DNA of 64,000 nt from Jaltomata sinuosa (GCA_003996215.1 QJPP01001559.1:124001-188000), one strand, 5' to 3'. Counted from the first letter of the stretch, positions 47,666-57,910 are shown. Program-made: numbers and translations. Notes: generated by a model not told the origin, from the sequence alone.

Positions 47666-48540
47666 TTTATATAAAGACTACATTCGATCTATGACTTGCT
47701 CATTCCAACGCGGAACTTTTATATGGATCTGAATCTAATAAAAGGAGTACTACTATAGTTTTCGTCGGTGTAATATGTCAATTGTTATCAAGAGATGTAA
47801 TGTAATGTAAGAATCCCCTAGATATTTGTTGAAACATGAAAGCAAGTTTGTAATTTAAAGTTCTTATCTAACAAATGATCGTGACCACAAATTCAAATAT
47901 TTCTACTAGCTAGGTGGACGCCTCTTACGTGATAGATGGATAAAAAATCAACCCTTATAAATAAAACATGTATATTTTTTCAAGAATCCAGTGTGCCCCC
48001 ACTTTATACTGATCATCAGCCCAACTGCCAAGTGACAGTGGGGTGGTCATATAAGTCATGTTCCATTTTTTCGTGATTACTCTGCTCCTTTATGCTTGTC
48101 ACTTGTGGGAAATTGTCGGCCAGTTTGACGCGGTCTTGAATAAGCGTGTCTACAAGACTACGGTCCCATTTCGCCATGAAAATCAAAATATAAATTGGAG
48201 TTGGAGTTAAAATTAGAATTGAAATTAGAGTTGTGTTTGGTCATAAATATAAATTGGAGTTGTTTTTGAATTTTGTGAGAGAAGTGAGAGTTAAAAAAAG
48301 TAAAAATAAATTTTACTTGTTTTTCCAAATTTCGAAATTCAATTTCAAGTTGAATTTTGAAATTTGAAAAATTTTATGGGCAAACACCATTTTCAAAATT
48401 CAACTCCGAGAAAAAGCAAATATTTTCCATGGTCAAACATCCACTGCAACAACCTTTTCTTTTTCTTTTTCGCCGGGAGAGTTAGAGATTTGTAATTATA
48501 AAATTAAGTCATTAAAGATATCACTAGAAGCTTAAAGTTA

Positions 48541-48771
48541 TACTCCTTTTGTCCTAATTTATGTGAGTTAGTTTGATTTGGCGCAAAGTTTAAGAAAGAA
48601 AGAAAGATATGGTCTAAAATAAGCCATAAATGTTTGTGTGGTGATAAATCATTTCATTAAGGGTAAATAGGCATTTTAAAGTTAAATCGTTACTAAATAT
48701 AGAAATATGTCATTCTTTTTGGAACTGATTGAAAAGGAAAGTGAGTCATATAAACTGGAACAGAAAGAGTA
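48541..48771. mobile_element. MITE
   Basis: Begins TACTCCTTTTGTCCTAATTT and ends AAACTGGAACAGAAAGAGTA, a terminal inverted repeat. Different interior from the 22178 and 45524 families. Confidence 0.65.
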
Positions 48772-49791
48772 TTAATTATTAAAGGCTTAATTCATTGACA
48801 ACTCTTCAACTTGCCAGCAAATTTCGTTTAGATACTTGAATAATAATTTGTTTCAATTGAACAATTGAACACATAATAAAGTGTTCATATTAGATACTTC
48901 AAAATTTGAAAAAACTTTTGTACTCATTTTTAAGTGTTTATTAAGTAATTAAGTTAATCACATAAAATATAACATCTCCTTTAATTATACACATCAACCT
49001 CAATTAGAAAACGCTTAAAATTTTACAGCTTATTAAGACGAATGCATATGATTAAGGAGGTGACATATTTTAAGTAGTTAACTGATCTACGACCTATGTA
49101 ATTGGTATTTAAGAAAATGCGCAAAAGTTTTTTTTAAAAATTTGAAACAAAAGTATCTAATAAAAATATTTATCATGTATTCAGATGCTAGCTCAATTGT
49201 AATACGTCAGAATTCAAATTTCTAAATTAATATTTACTGACAAATTTTAAGGGTCTGTCAATATGTCTAACATATTAAGCAAAATATAGATGATGTCTTT
49301 CCTTTGCAAACTAAATATATATACACCTTAATTAGATCGAAATTCTCCCCCACACATATATCTGACCGCACTTACGAAATCCTCTCCTATAATGTATCTT
49401 GGCCAAACATTGAAAGACTGGTGAAATAAAAGAAGTTACATCATAAAAACAAATGGTATTTTGCAATATGTTTTGAATTAGCATCAACTTTAGACTTTGG
49501 CTTCTCCCATTAAAATAATTTCAAAAGACCCTTTCTAATATATGTGCACACATCTTTCAATCCTCCAATTATCAATTCTCCCATGCATGTATAACAAAAG
49601 GGTCTTCTGAATTTCATTAGCCATCATCATCATGATAGATTGTACATAAGAGTAATTTGTTTTTCCTATTTAAATTCTCTTTCAAGATTTGTCCTATTGT
49701 TGTTGCTTGAGGGAAATTAAATTAGTAACATTTTCTTCTAACTTTATAATTAATCCAAGCGATTTTGAATAAACCACAAGGCTTGGAGGAT

Positions 49792-50904
49792 ATGGAGTAC
49801 TTGGAGAAGGCAAAAACCATTCGTCTCAAAACGCACAATGGCAAATACCTCATAGCAAGCAACGATGAGAAATCTATACGCCAAAGCCGCGATGGCTCAG
49901 CAGTAAATGCGCTTTGGTCTGTCGAGTTCTTGGATGGCCAACACTATCTTCGCCTTAAAAGTTGTTTCGGCAAGTACTTGACAGCTTCAAATGTTCCCTT
50001 ACTTCCTAAGGTAATTCAAAATTCAAACGATTCATTTCTAGATCGTCATTTTCATCACAAATTTGTAACTGAATTGTAACGTATCATCATGTTTGTTACC
50101 AATTTCCATTCACATTGATGAATTCCATCATAAAATCGTCACAAATCTATCACAAAATTGTGATAGGCTTGTCTGTTTTTTGGGGGGTTAAAAGGGGTGT
50201 TATATTAGATAATAACTACGTAGTTCCATCAGTGCCAGGGGCAGTATTAGTCATAATGTTGTCTTACATGTCTTGAATATATAGTCCCTGATATGTCTGC
50301 CCACAAAACATCAGTTGCAAACATATAGGTGGGATTACCAAAATGTTCGGTCTTTCAAAAAACTTGCCCTTGAAAGTTGGATCCTTCCTTAGCCACCAGA
50401 TCAGCAATCTTATTTTGCTCCCCGAACTCGTGCTTCACTGGTGGATTGCCCAACATCTTCATCAACAACATGCATTCAGAGATAATTGGGTTATAGGCTT
50501 GTCTGTTATGACGTCACAAATTTGTACTTTTGTTTTAGTACACTTTCACTTACTATATTCTTATTTATATGATGTCTCAACAGATCACGGGATCAAGAAA
50601 AGTCCTACAGACTCAGCCTCAGAAACTGTGTTCCGCAACAGAATGGGAGGCTGAACAAGATGGATCGTTATACCAAATTCGTCTAAAGACTCGATACGGC
50701 CATTTCCTGAGACCCATTGGAGGAATACCACCATGGAGGAACATTATCACCCATGATGTTCCTCATAGGAAAAAAGCTACTCTATGGGAAATCGAAATTA
50801 TGGAGACTCATTTGGTTCCCAAAAAAGTTCAACCTGTTATTGCTGCTACAAATTTTGCCCAAATTACCAAAGCATTCTCTTGTAATTTTACTGAGCCCAT
50901 ATAG
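49792..50904 (+). CDS. DUF569 family protein, two exons (gene 2)
   Basis: Exon 1 is 49792-50010 and exon 2 is 50584-50904, joined at AAG/GTAATT and CAACAG/ATC in phase, coding for 179 residues. The start MEYLEKAKTIRLKTHNGKYL matches the family; codons upstream in the same frame have no ATG, which settles the start. Family words are HNGKYL, FLDGQHYLRLKSCFGKYLTA, LYQIRLKTRYGHFLRP, and GGIPPWRNIITHDVPHRK. The single DUF569 domain fills the protein; the second half found in gene 1 is absent. The two genes are 3.1 kb apart and divergent, an inverted duplication that has since diverged. Function unknown. The stretch ITGSRKVLQTQPQKLCSATE is a less conserved version of the usual linker, so expression should be verified. 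Confidence 0.8.
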
Positions 50905-51787
50905 ACGAATGAGTTATATATCTGGGAGCTTTTTCATTTCATTAATAACTCGAAAAATCAATTGTTTATGGTACGTACCAAGTTGTCTATCTATAGTTCT
51001 TTTACTGTATATTCTAATTATTCTCTTGTAATTACATGAAAATGATTAATAAAAAGGAAAAAAAGATGAATAAAGCATTCAAAAAAAAAAAAAAAAACGA
51101 TAAGCTACATATGCACAATAACATTTCATTTTTTGAAGTGTATACTAACAACGTTAATTATGGTCATGATTTGAATAACAGATAAAATATATGCATAATA
51201 CATAAATGTGCCCTTTAATTTGGCTTCAACTAGCATTTATTTCCTCAAACTTTAAGTGTGCATAAGTAGGCACTTAAACGTGTATAAAGTTCAACAAATA
51301 GACACACGTGTCTTACATGACATCTACATGACAATCTCACACAAACTGTTATGTAGGACGCGTGCATCCACTTATTCAACTTGATACAAATTTAAAAATC
51401 TATTTATGCATGCCCAAAATTAAAGGACATAAATATCAGCTGAGGCCAAATTAAAGTGTTATGCCTAAACTATATATTATTGAATTATTGTATCTATGTT
51501 ATTGCTTGAGAGTTAAGGTTACTCATTTGCTTGTCATTCTATTTAGTCAAGAACTCTTACGTACTGGCTATTATATTATTAGATCACTTAAAAGATAATT
51601 AGAGATAACGATAATAACCTGAAGTTTAAAGTAAGGCAGGTTAAACAGTTATGTTTAAACACATATGCTCCGCAGAAAGAGAGCTAGATAGAGAGAATTA
51701 TCAAATTTAGTTAAATTATTTGGTTAATAAATCTGGTCCGTTGAATCGTTGAGGAATCACATGGAACATTTTGAGGCCTATTATGAG
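50905..51787. other. Intergenic spacer with foldback MITE
   Basis: Contains the DUF569 gene 2 3' UTR (AATAAAAAGG near 51047) and a MITE at about 51193-51475 whose ends read GCATAATACATAAATGTGCC and GTTATGCCT. No gene. Confidence 0.5.
51193..51475. mobile_element. MITE related to 40576-40852
   Basis: Left end GCATAATACATAAATGTGCC and TTTAATTTGGC are mirrored by GGCCAAATTAAAGTGTTATGC on the right, an inverted repeat of about 30 bp with mismatches. Confidence 0.6.
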
Positions 51788-52084
51788 GAAATAGATGGGT
51801 AAATTTCACAAATGGTAACTTAGTTATTATTATTTTTTCATAAAAATAACTTAACTATTTTTTTATCAAAAAATAACTAAATTTTGGGTAAATTAACACA
51901 AAAATTACATAAGATGATAACTTTTTCGATGAACTCCACTCTTTTTCACTCTTCTTTTATTGTAAATCTAATATATAGAATTTAAAAAATATTCAACCCG
52001 ACCTGTCTCGATTCAAAACTCAATTCAAAAATATATTAAAAAGAACAAGAACCATTATTTTCAATGAAAAATATTTTTTTTCTT

Positions 52085-52530
52085 TTAATATTTTAAGACG
52101 TAGAAAAATATTTTCTTTTCTTTTAATATACTAAGATGTAGAAAAATATTATTTGTTTTTTAATATATTACTCCCTCCTTCCCTGTGGACCTTTCGGATT
52201 TCGAGATTCAAACAAGTCTATCTTTAACCATATTTTTTTTATATATCATTTAAATATTTTGAATGGTCAAATATTGTAACTTATAGTACTTTTTACGTAG
52301 TTTTTAAATATATATGTTTTAATTTATTTCAAAAAACTTATAATTTAGTGTCCAAATTAAATTCACAGTAAAACTTAAACTGTTTGACTCTCGGGAAGCG
52401 AAAAGTGCCACATAAATTGGGACAGAGGAAGTAACACGTAGAAAAGTGTTTGCTTTTATTTTAATATATTAAAACGTAGAAAAATATTTTCTTTTCTTTT
52501 AATATATTAAGACGTAGAAAAATATCTTTC
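52085..52530. repeat. Degenerate tandem repeat (AATATATTAAGACGTAGAAAAATA) in the Mutator element
   Basis: Units of about 45-50 bp containing GTAGAAAAATATTTTCTTTT and TTTAATATATTAAGACG recur on both sides of the nested MITE at about 52085, 52130, 52440, 52475 and 52515. Confidence 0.7.
52172..52436. mobile_element. MITE nested in the Mutator-type element
   Basis: Begins TACTCCCTCCTTCCCTGTGG and ends AAATTGGGACAGAGGAAGTA. The interior GAGATTCAAACAAGTCTATC is the same family as 22178-22436. Confidence 0.75.
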
Positions 52531-53211
52531 TTTGATAATAATGATTTTTGTTCTTTTTAATATATTTTTCAAATGAGTTTTGGGTTAGGCTGGATCGGGT
52601 TGGGTGTTTTTAAAATTTTATTTATTAGATTTAAAATTAGAGAAAAAAGTGCAAAAGAGTGGGGTTCATCGAAAAGTTATTGTATCCCGGTCATGTGATT
52701 TTTGTGTTAGTTTATCAAAGTTTAGTTATTTTGTGTAAGAAAAGATAATTAAGTTATTTTTGTGGAAAAACAATGATAGTTAAGTTACCATTTGTGAAAT
52801 TTACCCGAAATAGATATAGGTGTGAAACAGGCATACCTAAATTTAGGTGGATTAAAATGAACTAAGCTAATAAATGGACGAATTAAAATTGATTTGGGCT
52901 GAAATGTGTTGGTCTAAAATAGGCTAAAAAGCGGGTGAAAACTAAATTCGCCCAATAATTACTTTATTTGTTCTTTTACGAATTTTTAGTACCTAATAAT
53001 TTTAATATTTTTTTTATTATAACTATATATAATATATCAAATAAAAAATACCTTTTAAAATAATTAATAATATCAATTTTGAATTTCAGTTAATATTTTA
53101 TAAAAATAATTAAATTTCACGCAAATTAAAGGAAATTATTGTCCCTAAAATGCAATGTAAAATTTATAAAGATACTTAAATTACACTAAATTTAAGAAAA
53201 ATATTAATTTG

Positions 53212-53821
53212 TACTCCCTCCGTTCCATATTAGTTAGTCACCTTACTAAAAATAATTGTTTCATATTAGTTATTCATCTTACTAAGTCAAGAAAATATTA
53301 ATTAAATATTTTTTATATTACCCTTGTAATTAATTTTTATTAAGGTGCTGTTTGGCCATGAGAACCAAAAAAAAATTCACTTTTTTGGACTTTTCAAAGT
53401 TGGAGTTGGAATTGTGTTTGGCCATAACTTTTGCAATAATTATCTAGATTTTAAATATATATTTTTAAAAAACATAAAATATGATTTAAAAATAAAATAT
53501 AATTTAAATGGGGTTATTTTATGAAAATAATTTTATGAACATAATTTAAAAAGTGAAAAAAGTGAGTTGGAAAAAAGTGAAAACACCCCGGAGTTGTATT
53601 TGGAATTTTTATGGCCAAACACTATTTCCGGAAAAAAGTGAAATAATTTTTTGAAAAATAGTAAAAAATTCTCATGACCAAACGCCTCCTAAAAGTGTTC
53701 TCACTTGATTGTAAAATTTCAAAAAAGTTTCTGAATTAATAAAATTAATTTTTTATTTATAATTTTTTAACATAGGTGTAAAAGGAAAGTCGTCAGCTAA
53801 TACAGGACGACGGAGAGGGTA
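53212..53821. mobile_element. MITE interrupted by a second MITE
   Basis: Outer ends TACTCCCTCCGTTCCATATT and ACGACGGAGAGGGTA form an inverted repeat. The insert at about 53343-53690 begins GTGCTGTTTGGCCATGAGAA and ends TTCTCATGACCAAACGCCTC, the same terminus type as 22988-23236. Confidence 0.65.
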
Positions 53822-55330
53822 AGATGCAGCAAGTAAATCACAGCTTTTATGCCGTGGATCTTTTCCCACTTTTTATGCACATGGAAAGTTCAAAATCAAA
53901 GCTGCTTGACCGCCGGAGAGTGCGTCAAGAAAACCGTTTCATGGCACGTGATTCAAATAGTCTATAATTGAAAAGGAAAAAGTCGCTACGTAATGTAATA
54001 ATTAATTAAAGAGAAAATGACGTTTTTAGTCCTTTAAATTATCACGTTATTTCAGTTTTTAGTTCTTTTGATATTCGATTAAACACTTTTGATCTTCAAT
54101 TTAATAATTAAATGAAATGATAACTTTAAACACAATTGGGTGAAGCCTAATTCACTTTTAGAACGCAATTACATTGCTGTAATTGAACAAGGATTATTCA
54201 GATTTTTTGTGGGGGCCTAAATATGTGCAACATTAGGGTATGCAGAAATAGTATTTTTCTCGACAATTATATATATTGCAAAAGGCATAGTGTTTCATAA
54301 AGGTCCAAAATGCCCCTACTAATAATTATTATTCTGTTTAATTTGATTAAATCTATTAGTCATCGAATCAAACTACAACGCAAGGTCAAAAGTGTTTAGT
54401 CAAATATCACGAAAACAAAAACTGAAATAACACAATAATTCAAGAACTAAAAATGTCATTTTTTTATTAAAAATACATAACTAGTCATTATTAGTCATTG
54501 ATAAGTGAAAAAGTCGTTAGTCTTTTTTTTTTTTTTACCTCTCCGAATTATAAGGTAAAAAGAATGCTTTAACACTTGGGCAATTCTCGTCAACCGTCTT
54601 GATATAAATCGTGAATAGTAAGACATAATTTTGGGTCTACTGATATTTAGTTTTGACTTTTTGGGTCAAAAAAGCATCATATGATCATTACTTCTTCTTT
54701 TTCTTCTGTCTCTTTTTGTGGTGGAAAGATCAACTTAAGATGCCTTTTTCTTTAATTTAAATAAAAGAAAAAAGAAGATCTCAATACAAGAAGGATTATT
54801 TACTCCCATCATCAACTAATATGAACACCATAAATATAGCAGTAAAGTAGACGATTGAGTAGGTAGGATCTAATTAATACAACACCTATCTTACATTTTA
54901 AAACAAGGTCTATACCCAACTAATAATGTTACTTTGATAAAAAAAAAAAATTATATTTATATAAAATCAATGAATAGAAATATGTAGGGAATTTTTCACT
55001 TATTTATTATTAGATAAAAACATATAATACTCTCACTTAAATTTTAAAATTGATTAATTGAGGCCTTTTACAATATTAATCTTTCTCTTTTTCCATAGTT
55101 ATTGGTCATCTTCTCCACGTTTGCAATTGGAAATAGGAAGAAAAAAAAACTAGTAATTCTACAAGAAAGAGTAACATGCACTTTTAGGATAAAAAAGTTG
55201 CCGTTGGCCTAACTTCTTTTTTTCATTATTTATGTTCATACTGGATCTTTTCCCACTAGAAATAAATCGTGGAAAGTTGGACCAAATTAACCAATTTTTA
55301 ATGTACATGTTCGTTGCATATCCACTTGTG
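53822..55330. other. Intergenic, no gene seen
   Basis: AT-rich DNA. At about 54005-54460 imperfect inverted words (AATGACGTTTTTAGTCCTT versus AAGAACTAAAAATGTCATTT) mark another foldback element. No coding signal. Confidence 0.5.
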
Positions 55331-55334
55331 TGTG

Positions 55335-55562
55335 GCACCTAAGGGCGTGATTTAGTTGTCAATTTAGTGGGTTAAAGAGTCTTGAGGCTTGAGGTCTCAC
55401 GTTCAAATTTCAACAGAAACAAAAAACACTAAGTAATTCTTCCTATATGTTCTAGCTTTGTTAAGTTACCTGGTACTTATTGGTGGTGGGAGCTGACAGA
55501 TATCCCGTGAATTTAATCGAGATACGTGAAAGCTGAATCGAACTCACACACAAAAAAAAAAC
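55335..55562 (+). mobile_element. SolS/TS-type SINE
   Basis: Degenerate tRNA-like head with a B-box-like CACGTTCAAATTTC, then the typical body CAAAAAACACTAAGTAATTC, TTACCTGGTACTTATTGGTG and GATATCCCGTGAATTTAATC, then GTGAAAGCTGAATCG and an A-rich tail. It matches the body of the fragment at 16520. Confidence 0.75.
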
Positions 55563-55599
55563 TTACATAAAACACACATATTTAGGACCTAATTACTCA

Positions 55600-55935
55600 T
55601 TCTCCCACTACTTTCTGGATACATCGCATTCTCCCACTACTTTTCGGCTACTTTCTCGGATACATCGTATTCTCCCCACTACTTTCTCGAATACATCACA
55701 TAAGACATTCAGATACATAAGTAACTTGAATGTATTCGCATATATCCGAGTTTAGTCGCATGTATCCGCTGTCCAAATACATGAATTAGTCTCTGAATTC
55801 ATCGCATCCGCATGTATCTGAGAGATTACAGCATGTATTCGCATGTATCTGAGGGGTTACACCATGTATCCGAGTGTTACAAGAAGCTGGATTTTTTGAG
55901 ATGTATTCGATGGAGTTCGGGGATGTATCCGATGA
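55600..55935. repeat. Degenerate array of CATGTATCCGA and TTCTCCCACTACTTT words
   Basis: TTCTCCCACTACTTT occurs about three times in 55600-55690. GCATGTATCCG/GCATGTATTCG/GCATGTATCTGAG occurs about ten times to 55935. It lies between the SINE and the AIR12-like promoter. Confidence 0.7.
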
Positions 55936-56125
55936 TTTTTTACTAACATGTGGTATATTAAGCAATTAAAATAAAATAGTGAAAAAATTAGTAAATATGG
56001 TAGGGGTGTTTGACTCTTTAATAATTTATCCTTAAAAAATATCCACTTGTGTGTCCTTCCTATTGCCTTGGCTAATGGCTTCAACGCTCCCCATTGGATC
56101 CCCAAATTCCACAAGCCCCACTTGC

Positions 56126-56134
56126 CTATAAAAA
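56126..56134 (+). promoter_or_regulatory. TATA box of the AIR12-like gene
   Basis: CTATAAAAA lies 51-59 bp upstream of the start codon, giving a short leader that starts near 56158-56165. A longer in-frame extension from an ATG at 56047 would start before this box and lacks a signal peptide at its N-terminus, so 56185 is taken as the start. Confidence 0.7.
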
Positions 56135-56184
56135 CCTCCAATATCCCAAAATATCCTCTTAACACTTGCACATTTTGCTCAAAA

Positions 56185-56919
56185 ATGGCCTCTCATTTTC
56201 ACCTCTTCGTCCTCACTTCCTTACTTGTTCTTCTCTTCCACATCTCCCCTTCCGCTTCCGCCTCTCTCACATGCTCCTCTCAAACTTTCTCAGCCAACAC
56301 ACATTTCACCAATTGCACTGATCTTCCTTCTCTCAAATCTTTTCTCCATTGGACTTTTGATCCAACCAAATCCACTCTCTCTATTGCCTTCATTGCTTCT
56401 CCAGCCTCTCCTGATGGATGGATTGCTTGGGGCCTTAACCCTGTTGCCCCAGCTATGCTCGGCACGCAATCGCTTATAGCATTCAAAGATTCCAAAGCGT
56501 CCGTGGTCGTTAAGACTTACAACCTTACTTCTTACAAATCCATTACAGAGTCGAAACTTCTATACAATGTTTTAAATTCCAAAGCAGAGTCATCTGACGG
56601 AGTAATGAAAATCTTCGCCACGTTAGAGTTGCCGAAAAATACGACGACAGTGAATCAAGTGTGGCAGGTGGGATCAGCGGTGAAAGATGGAATGCCGGTG
56701 GCGCATAAGTTTGAACCTGATAATTTGAAAGCTAAAGCTACTCTGGATTTGGCTACTTCGGCTGCTGCTGGTGACGGGGATAAGAAAACAAATGCTACTT
56801 CTTCTGCTAGTAGTGGGCAAAGTGGAAATGAAAAGGGAGGATCGTCAAGAATTTTGAAGACTGAAACCATTGTTTTCGCATTTTTCTTCTTCATTGGAGT
56901 CGTGTTTTTGCAGCTTTAG
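56185..56919 (+). CDS. AIR12: AIR12-like DOMON-domain cytochrome b, GPI-anchored, intronless
   Basis: 244 residues. Residues 1-27 are a signal peptide (FHLFVLTSLLVLLFHISPSA). Then comes a DOMON (DUF568) domain from about Cys30 to 180 with LKSFLHWTFDPTKSTLSIAF, GWIAWGLNP and QVWQVGSAVKDG. Met91 (in PAMLGTQ) and His174 (in PVAHKF) fall where the heme-b ligands Met and His of Arabidopsis AIR12 are known. After a Ser/Gly/Asn-rich linker (TNATSSASSGQSGNEKGGSS) a hydrophobic tail (TIVFAFFFFIGVVFLQL) is a GPI-anchor signal. Such proteins sit on the outer face of the plasma membrane, are reducible by ascorbate or superoxide, and are auxin-responsive in Arabidopsis. Length and single exon match the family. 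Confidence 0.93.
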   Translation: MASHFHLFVLTSLLVLLFHISPSASASLTCSSQTFSANTHFTNCTDLPSLKSFLHWTFDPTKSTLSIAFIASPASPDGWIAWGLNPVAPAMLGTQSLIAFKDSKASVVVKTYNLTSYKSITESKLLYNVLNSKAESSDGVMKIFATLELPKNTTTVNQVWQVGSAVKDGMPVAHKFEPDNLKAKATLDLATSAAAGDGDKKTNATSSASSGQSGNEKGGSSRILKTETIVFAFFFFIGVVFLQL

Positions 56920-57408
56920 ATGTTGTTCAAGTTTTTGTTCTTTTTCTTCTTCAATTTCAGCAATGTAATAACGATTGTTTAATTAGTGGTAGTAGACAAG
57001 GAAATCAGTTTACGAATATTCCAAATTTATGTTTTGATTGTATACATTTTATAATAATGTTCCTCCTCCTCTAATGTGTCGAAACTATAATATCATTCAT
57101 ATTATAAACTCGTTTCTTTGTTAATAATTTGTTCAGAAAAGGAGGACCAAATTTATCTGCTTTGAGGCCAAAATAATTGTGCTCAAAGGGAATTTTCCTT
57201 AATCAAATTCATTGGCACAAATTGAAATCCTCTAGACACGTTGAGTTTCAAACAACCAACATTGGTGATTTGATTAGAACTGACACTTTCTATTTGTCGA
57301 GAAGTGCAAAATCGTATGGATACGATTCTCATTTCGTATCTTGATTAATTGGTTTCTTTACAATTAAATTGGACAGAACAATTCTGGAAAAAAGATAGAA
57401 AAGGTGGA
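56920..57408. other. Spacer between AIR12-like gene and snoRNA cluster
   Basis: Holds the AIR12-like 3' UTR. A small perfect hairpin TCGTATGGATACGA lies at about 57313-57326. I looked for a fifth C/D snoRNA here on the minus strand and did not find one with a terminal stem. Confidence 0.5.
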
Positions 57409-57494
57409 TTCTGCTCAGGATACATGAATATCTTCTCATAGATTTCTCTCTGAAGTCTGACATGTGAATATTTCATGAATTCATCACAGCAGAA
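57409..57494 (-). ncRNA. C/D-box snoRNA, cluster member D (25S guide)
   Basis: 86 nt on the minus strand. 5' stem TTCTGC, box C TGTGATGA (57488-57481), box D CTGA (57418-57415), 3' stem GCAGAA: a perfect 6-bp terminal stem directly next to the boxes. The internal stretch CACATGTCAGACT (complement of 57454-57466) is complementary over 13 nt to AGTCTGACATGTG, which I recall from plant 25S rRNA. The D' box after it is degenerate (TTCAGAG region), so the methylated nucleotide is not assigned. Last of four in the cluster. Confidence 0.82.
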
Positions 57495-57558
57495 GAGAAC
57501 CAAATAACACAAACTCACATAAAAAAGACTTCTATATCAATACAAAAACAAATACAAA

Positions 57559-57646
57559 TAGCTCTCATTGTTGAAAAAATTCATCTACTCATGATTTAAA
57601 TCGGCATAGCGTATATTGCCAATAAAGGCATTCAATCATCGAGCTA
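57559..57646 (-). ncRNA. C/D-box snoRNA, cluster member C (18S guide, degenerate boxes)
   Basis: 88 nt. Terminal stem TAGCTC/GAGCTA (6 bp, plus a G-U pair). Box C is degenerate (GATGATT after the stem) and box D is ATGA instead of CTGA. Internal guide AATATACGCTAT (complement of 57606-57617) pairs over 12 nt with ATAGCGTATATT of 18S rRNA, followed by a D'-like CCGA. Position in the cluster and the stem support it. The poor boxes make it the weakest of the four. Confidence 0.65.
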
Positions 57647-57709
57647 CTGCTTCTCATAAATCTTACAAAAAATGTAATCTTAGAATGACAAAAAAAATTA
57701 GAATTTTAG

Positions 57710-57796
57710 TGGGAGATCAGAAGAGTAAAAAAGAAAGGGGTTATCAGTCACTGTTCAATCAGAAACACGGACCAATTTCGTTCATCACATCTCCCA
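57710..57796 (-). ncRNA. C/D-box snoRNA, cluster member B (25S guide)
   Basis: 87 nt. 5' stem TGGGAGA, box C TGTGATGA (57789-57782), D' box CTGA (57762-57759), box D CTGA (57720-57717), 3' stem TCTCCCA: a perfect 7-bp terminal stem. Immediately before D' is TTGGTCCGTGTTT (complement of 57763-57775), complementary over 13 nt to AAACACGGACCAA of 25S rRNA. By the D+5 rule the methylated residue would be the A of AAACA. A C'-like TGACTGA follows D'. The second guide (before D) has no target I recognise. Confidence 0.88.
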
Positions 57797-57829
57797 GAAA
57801 CATCGAAAATTAACTTTGTAGATAAATAA

Positions 57830-57910
57830 GAAATCATCAGAGACTTAAATACTACGAATCATGGAATTAACCATCATATTGTTGCAGTTTTTTTCTCATC
57901 ATCTGATTTC
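57830..57910 (-). ncRNA. C/D-box snoRNA, cluster member A (18S guide, snR77/snoR77Y-like)
   Basis: 81 nt. 5' stem GAAATCA, box C ATGATGA (57902-57896), box D CTGA (57840-57837), 3' stem TGATTTC: a perfect 7-bp terminal stem. AACTGCAACAA (complement of 57879-57889) pairs over 11 nt with TTGTTGCAGTT of 18S rRNA, the site methylated through snR77 in yeast and its plant homologue as far as I recall. D' would be ATGA and overlaps a C'-like TGATGG. The guide before box D (TATTTAAGTCT) has no target I recognise. First in the cluster, about 180 nt from the TATA box. Confidence 0.85.

Larger units (their letters stand above)
46652..49791. other. Shared upstream region of the two DUF569 genes, with transposon fragments
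   Basis: About 3.1 kb between two divergent genes. It contains a degenerate RTE LINE 3' end (about 47280-47660), a GTTTGGTCATAAAT-type MITE (about 48165-48440) and a MITE at 48541-48771. No gene seen. The proximal 200-300 bp on either side must hold the promoters. Confidence 0.5.
51797..52806. mobile_element. Mutator-type long inverted-repeat element with 9-bp target duplication
   Basis: GGGTAAATTTCACAAATGGT at the left end is the exact reverse complement of ACCATTTGTGAAATTTACCC at the right end. The arms remain related for about 300 bp (for example ATATATTAAAAAGAACAAGA against TTGTTCTTTTTAATATATTT). The flanking 9-bp direct repeat GAAATAGAT is at 51788-51796 and 52807-52815, the duplication length of Mutator-like elements. 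No transposase frame. A MITE has inserted near the centre. Confidence 0.88.

Noticed and set aside
49765..49791. Start of DUF569 gene 2 at 49765
   Set aside because: That codon is TTG; the first ATG is 49792 and matches the family start.
56047..56184. 46-residue N-terminal extension of the AIR12-like protein
   Set aside because: It would place the TATA box inside the coding region and bury the signal peptide.
57616..57813. 65-codon plus-strand frame
   Set aside because: It lies across two snoRNAs on the opposite strand and has no family features.
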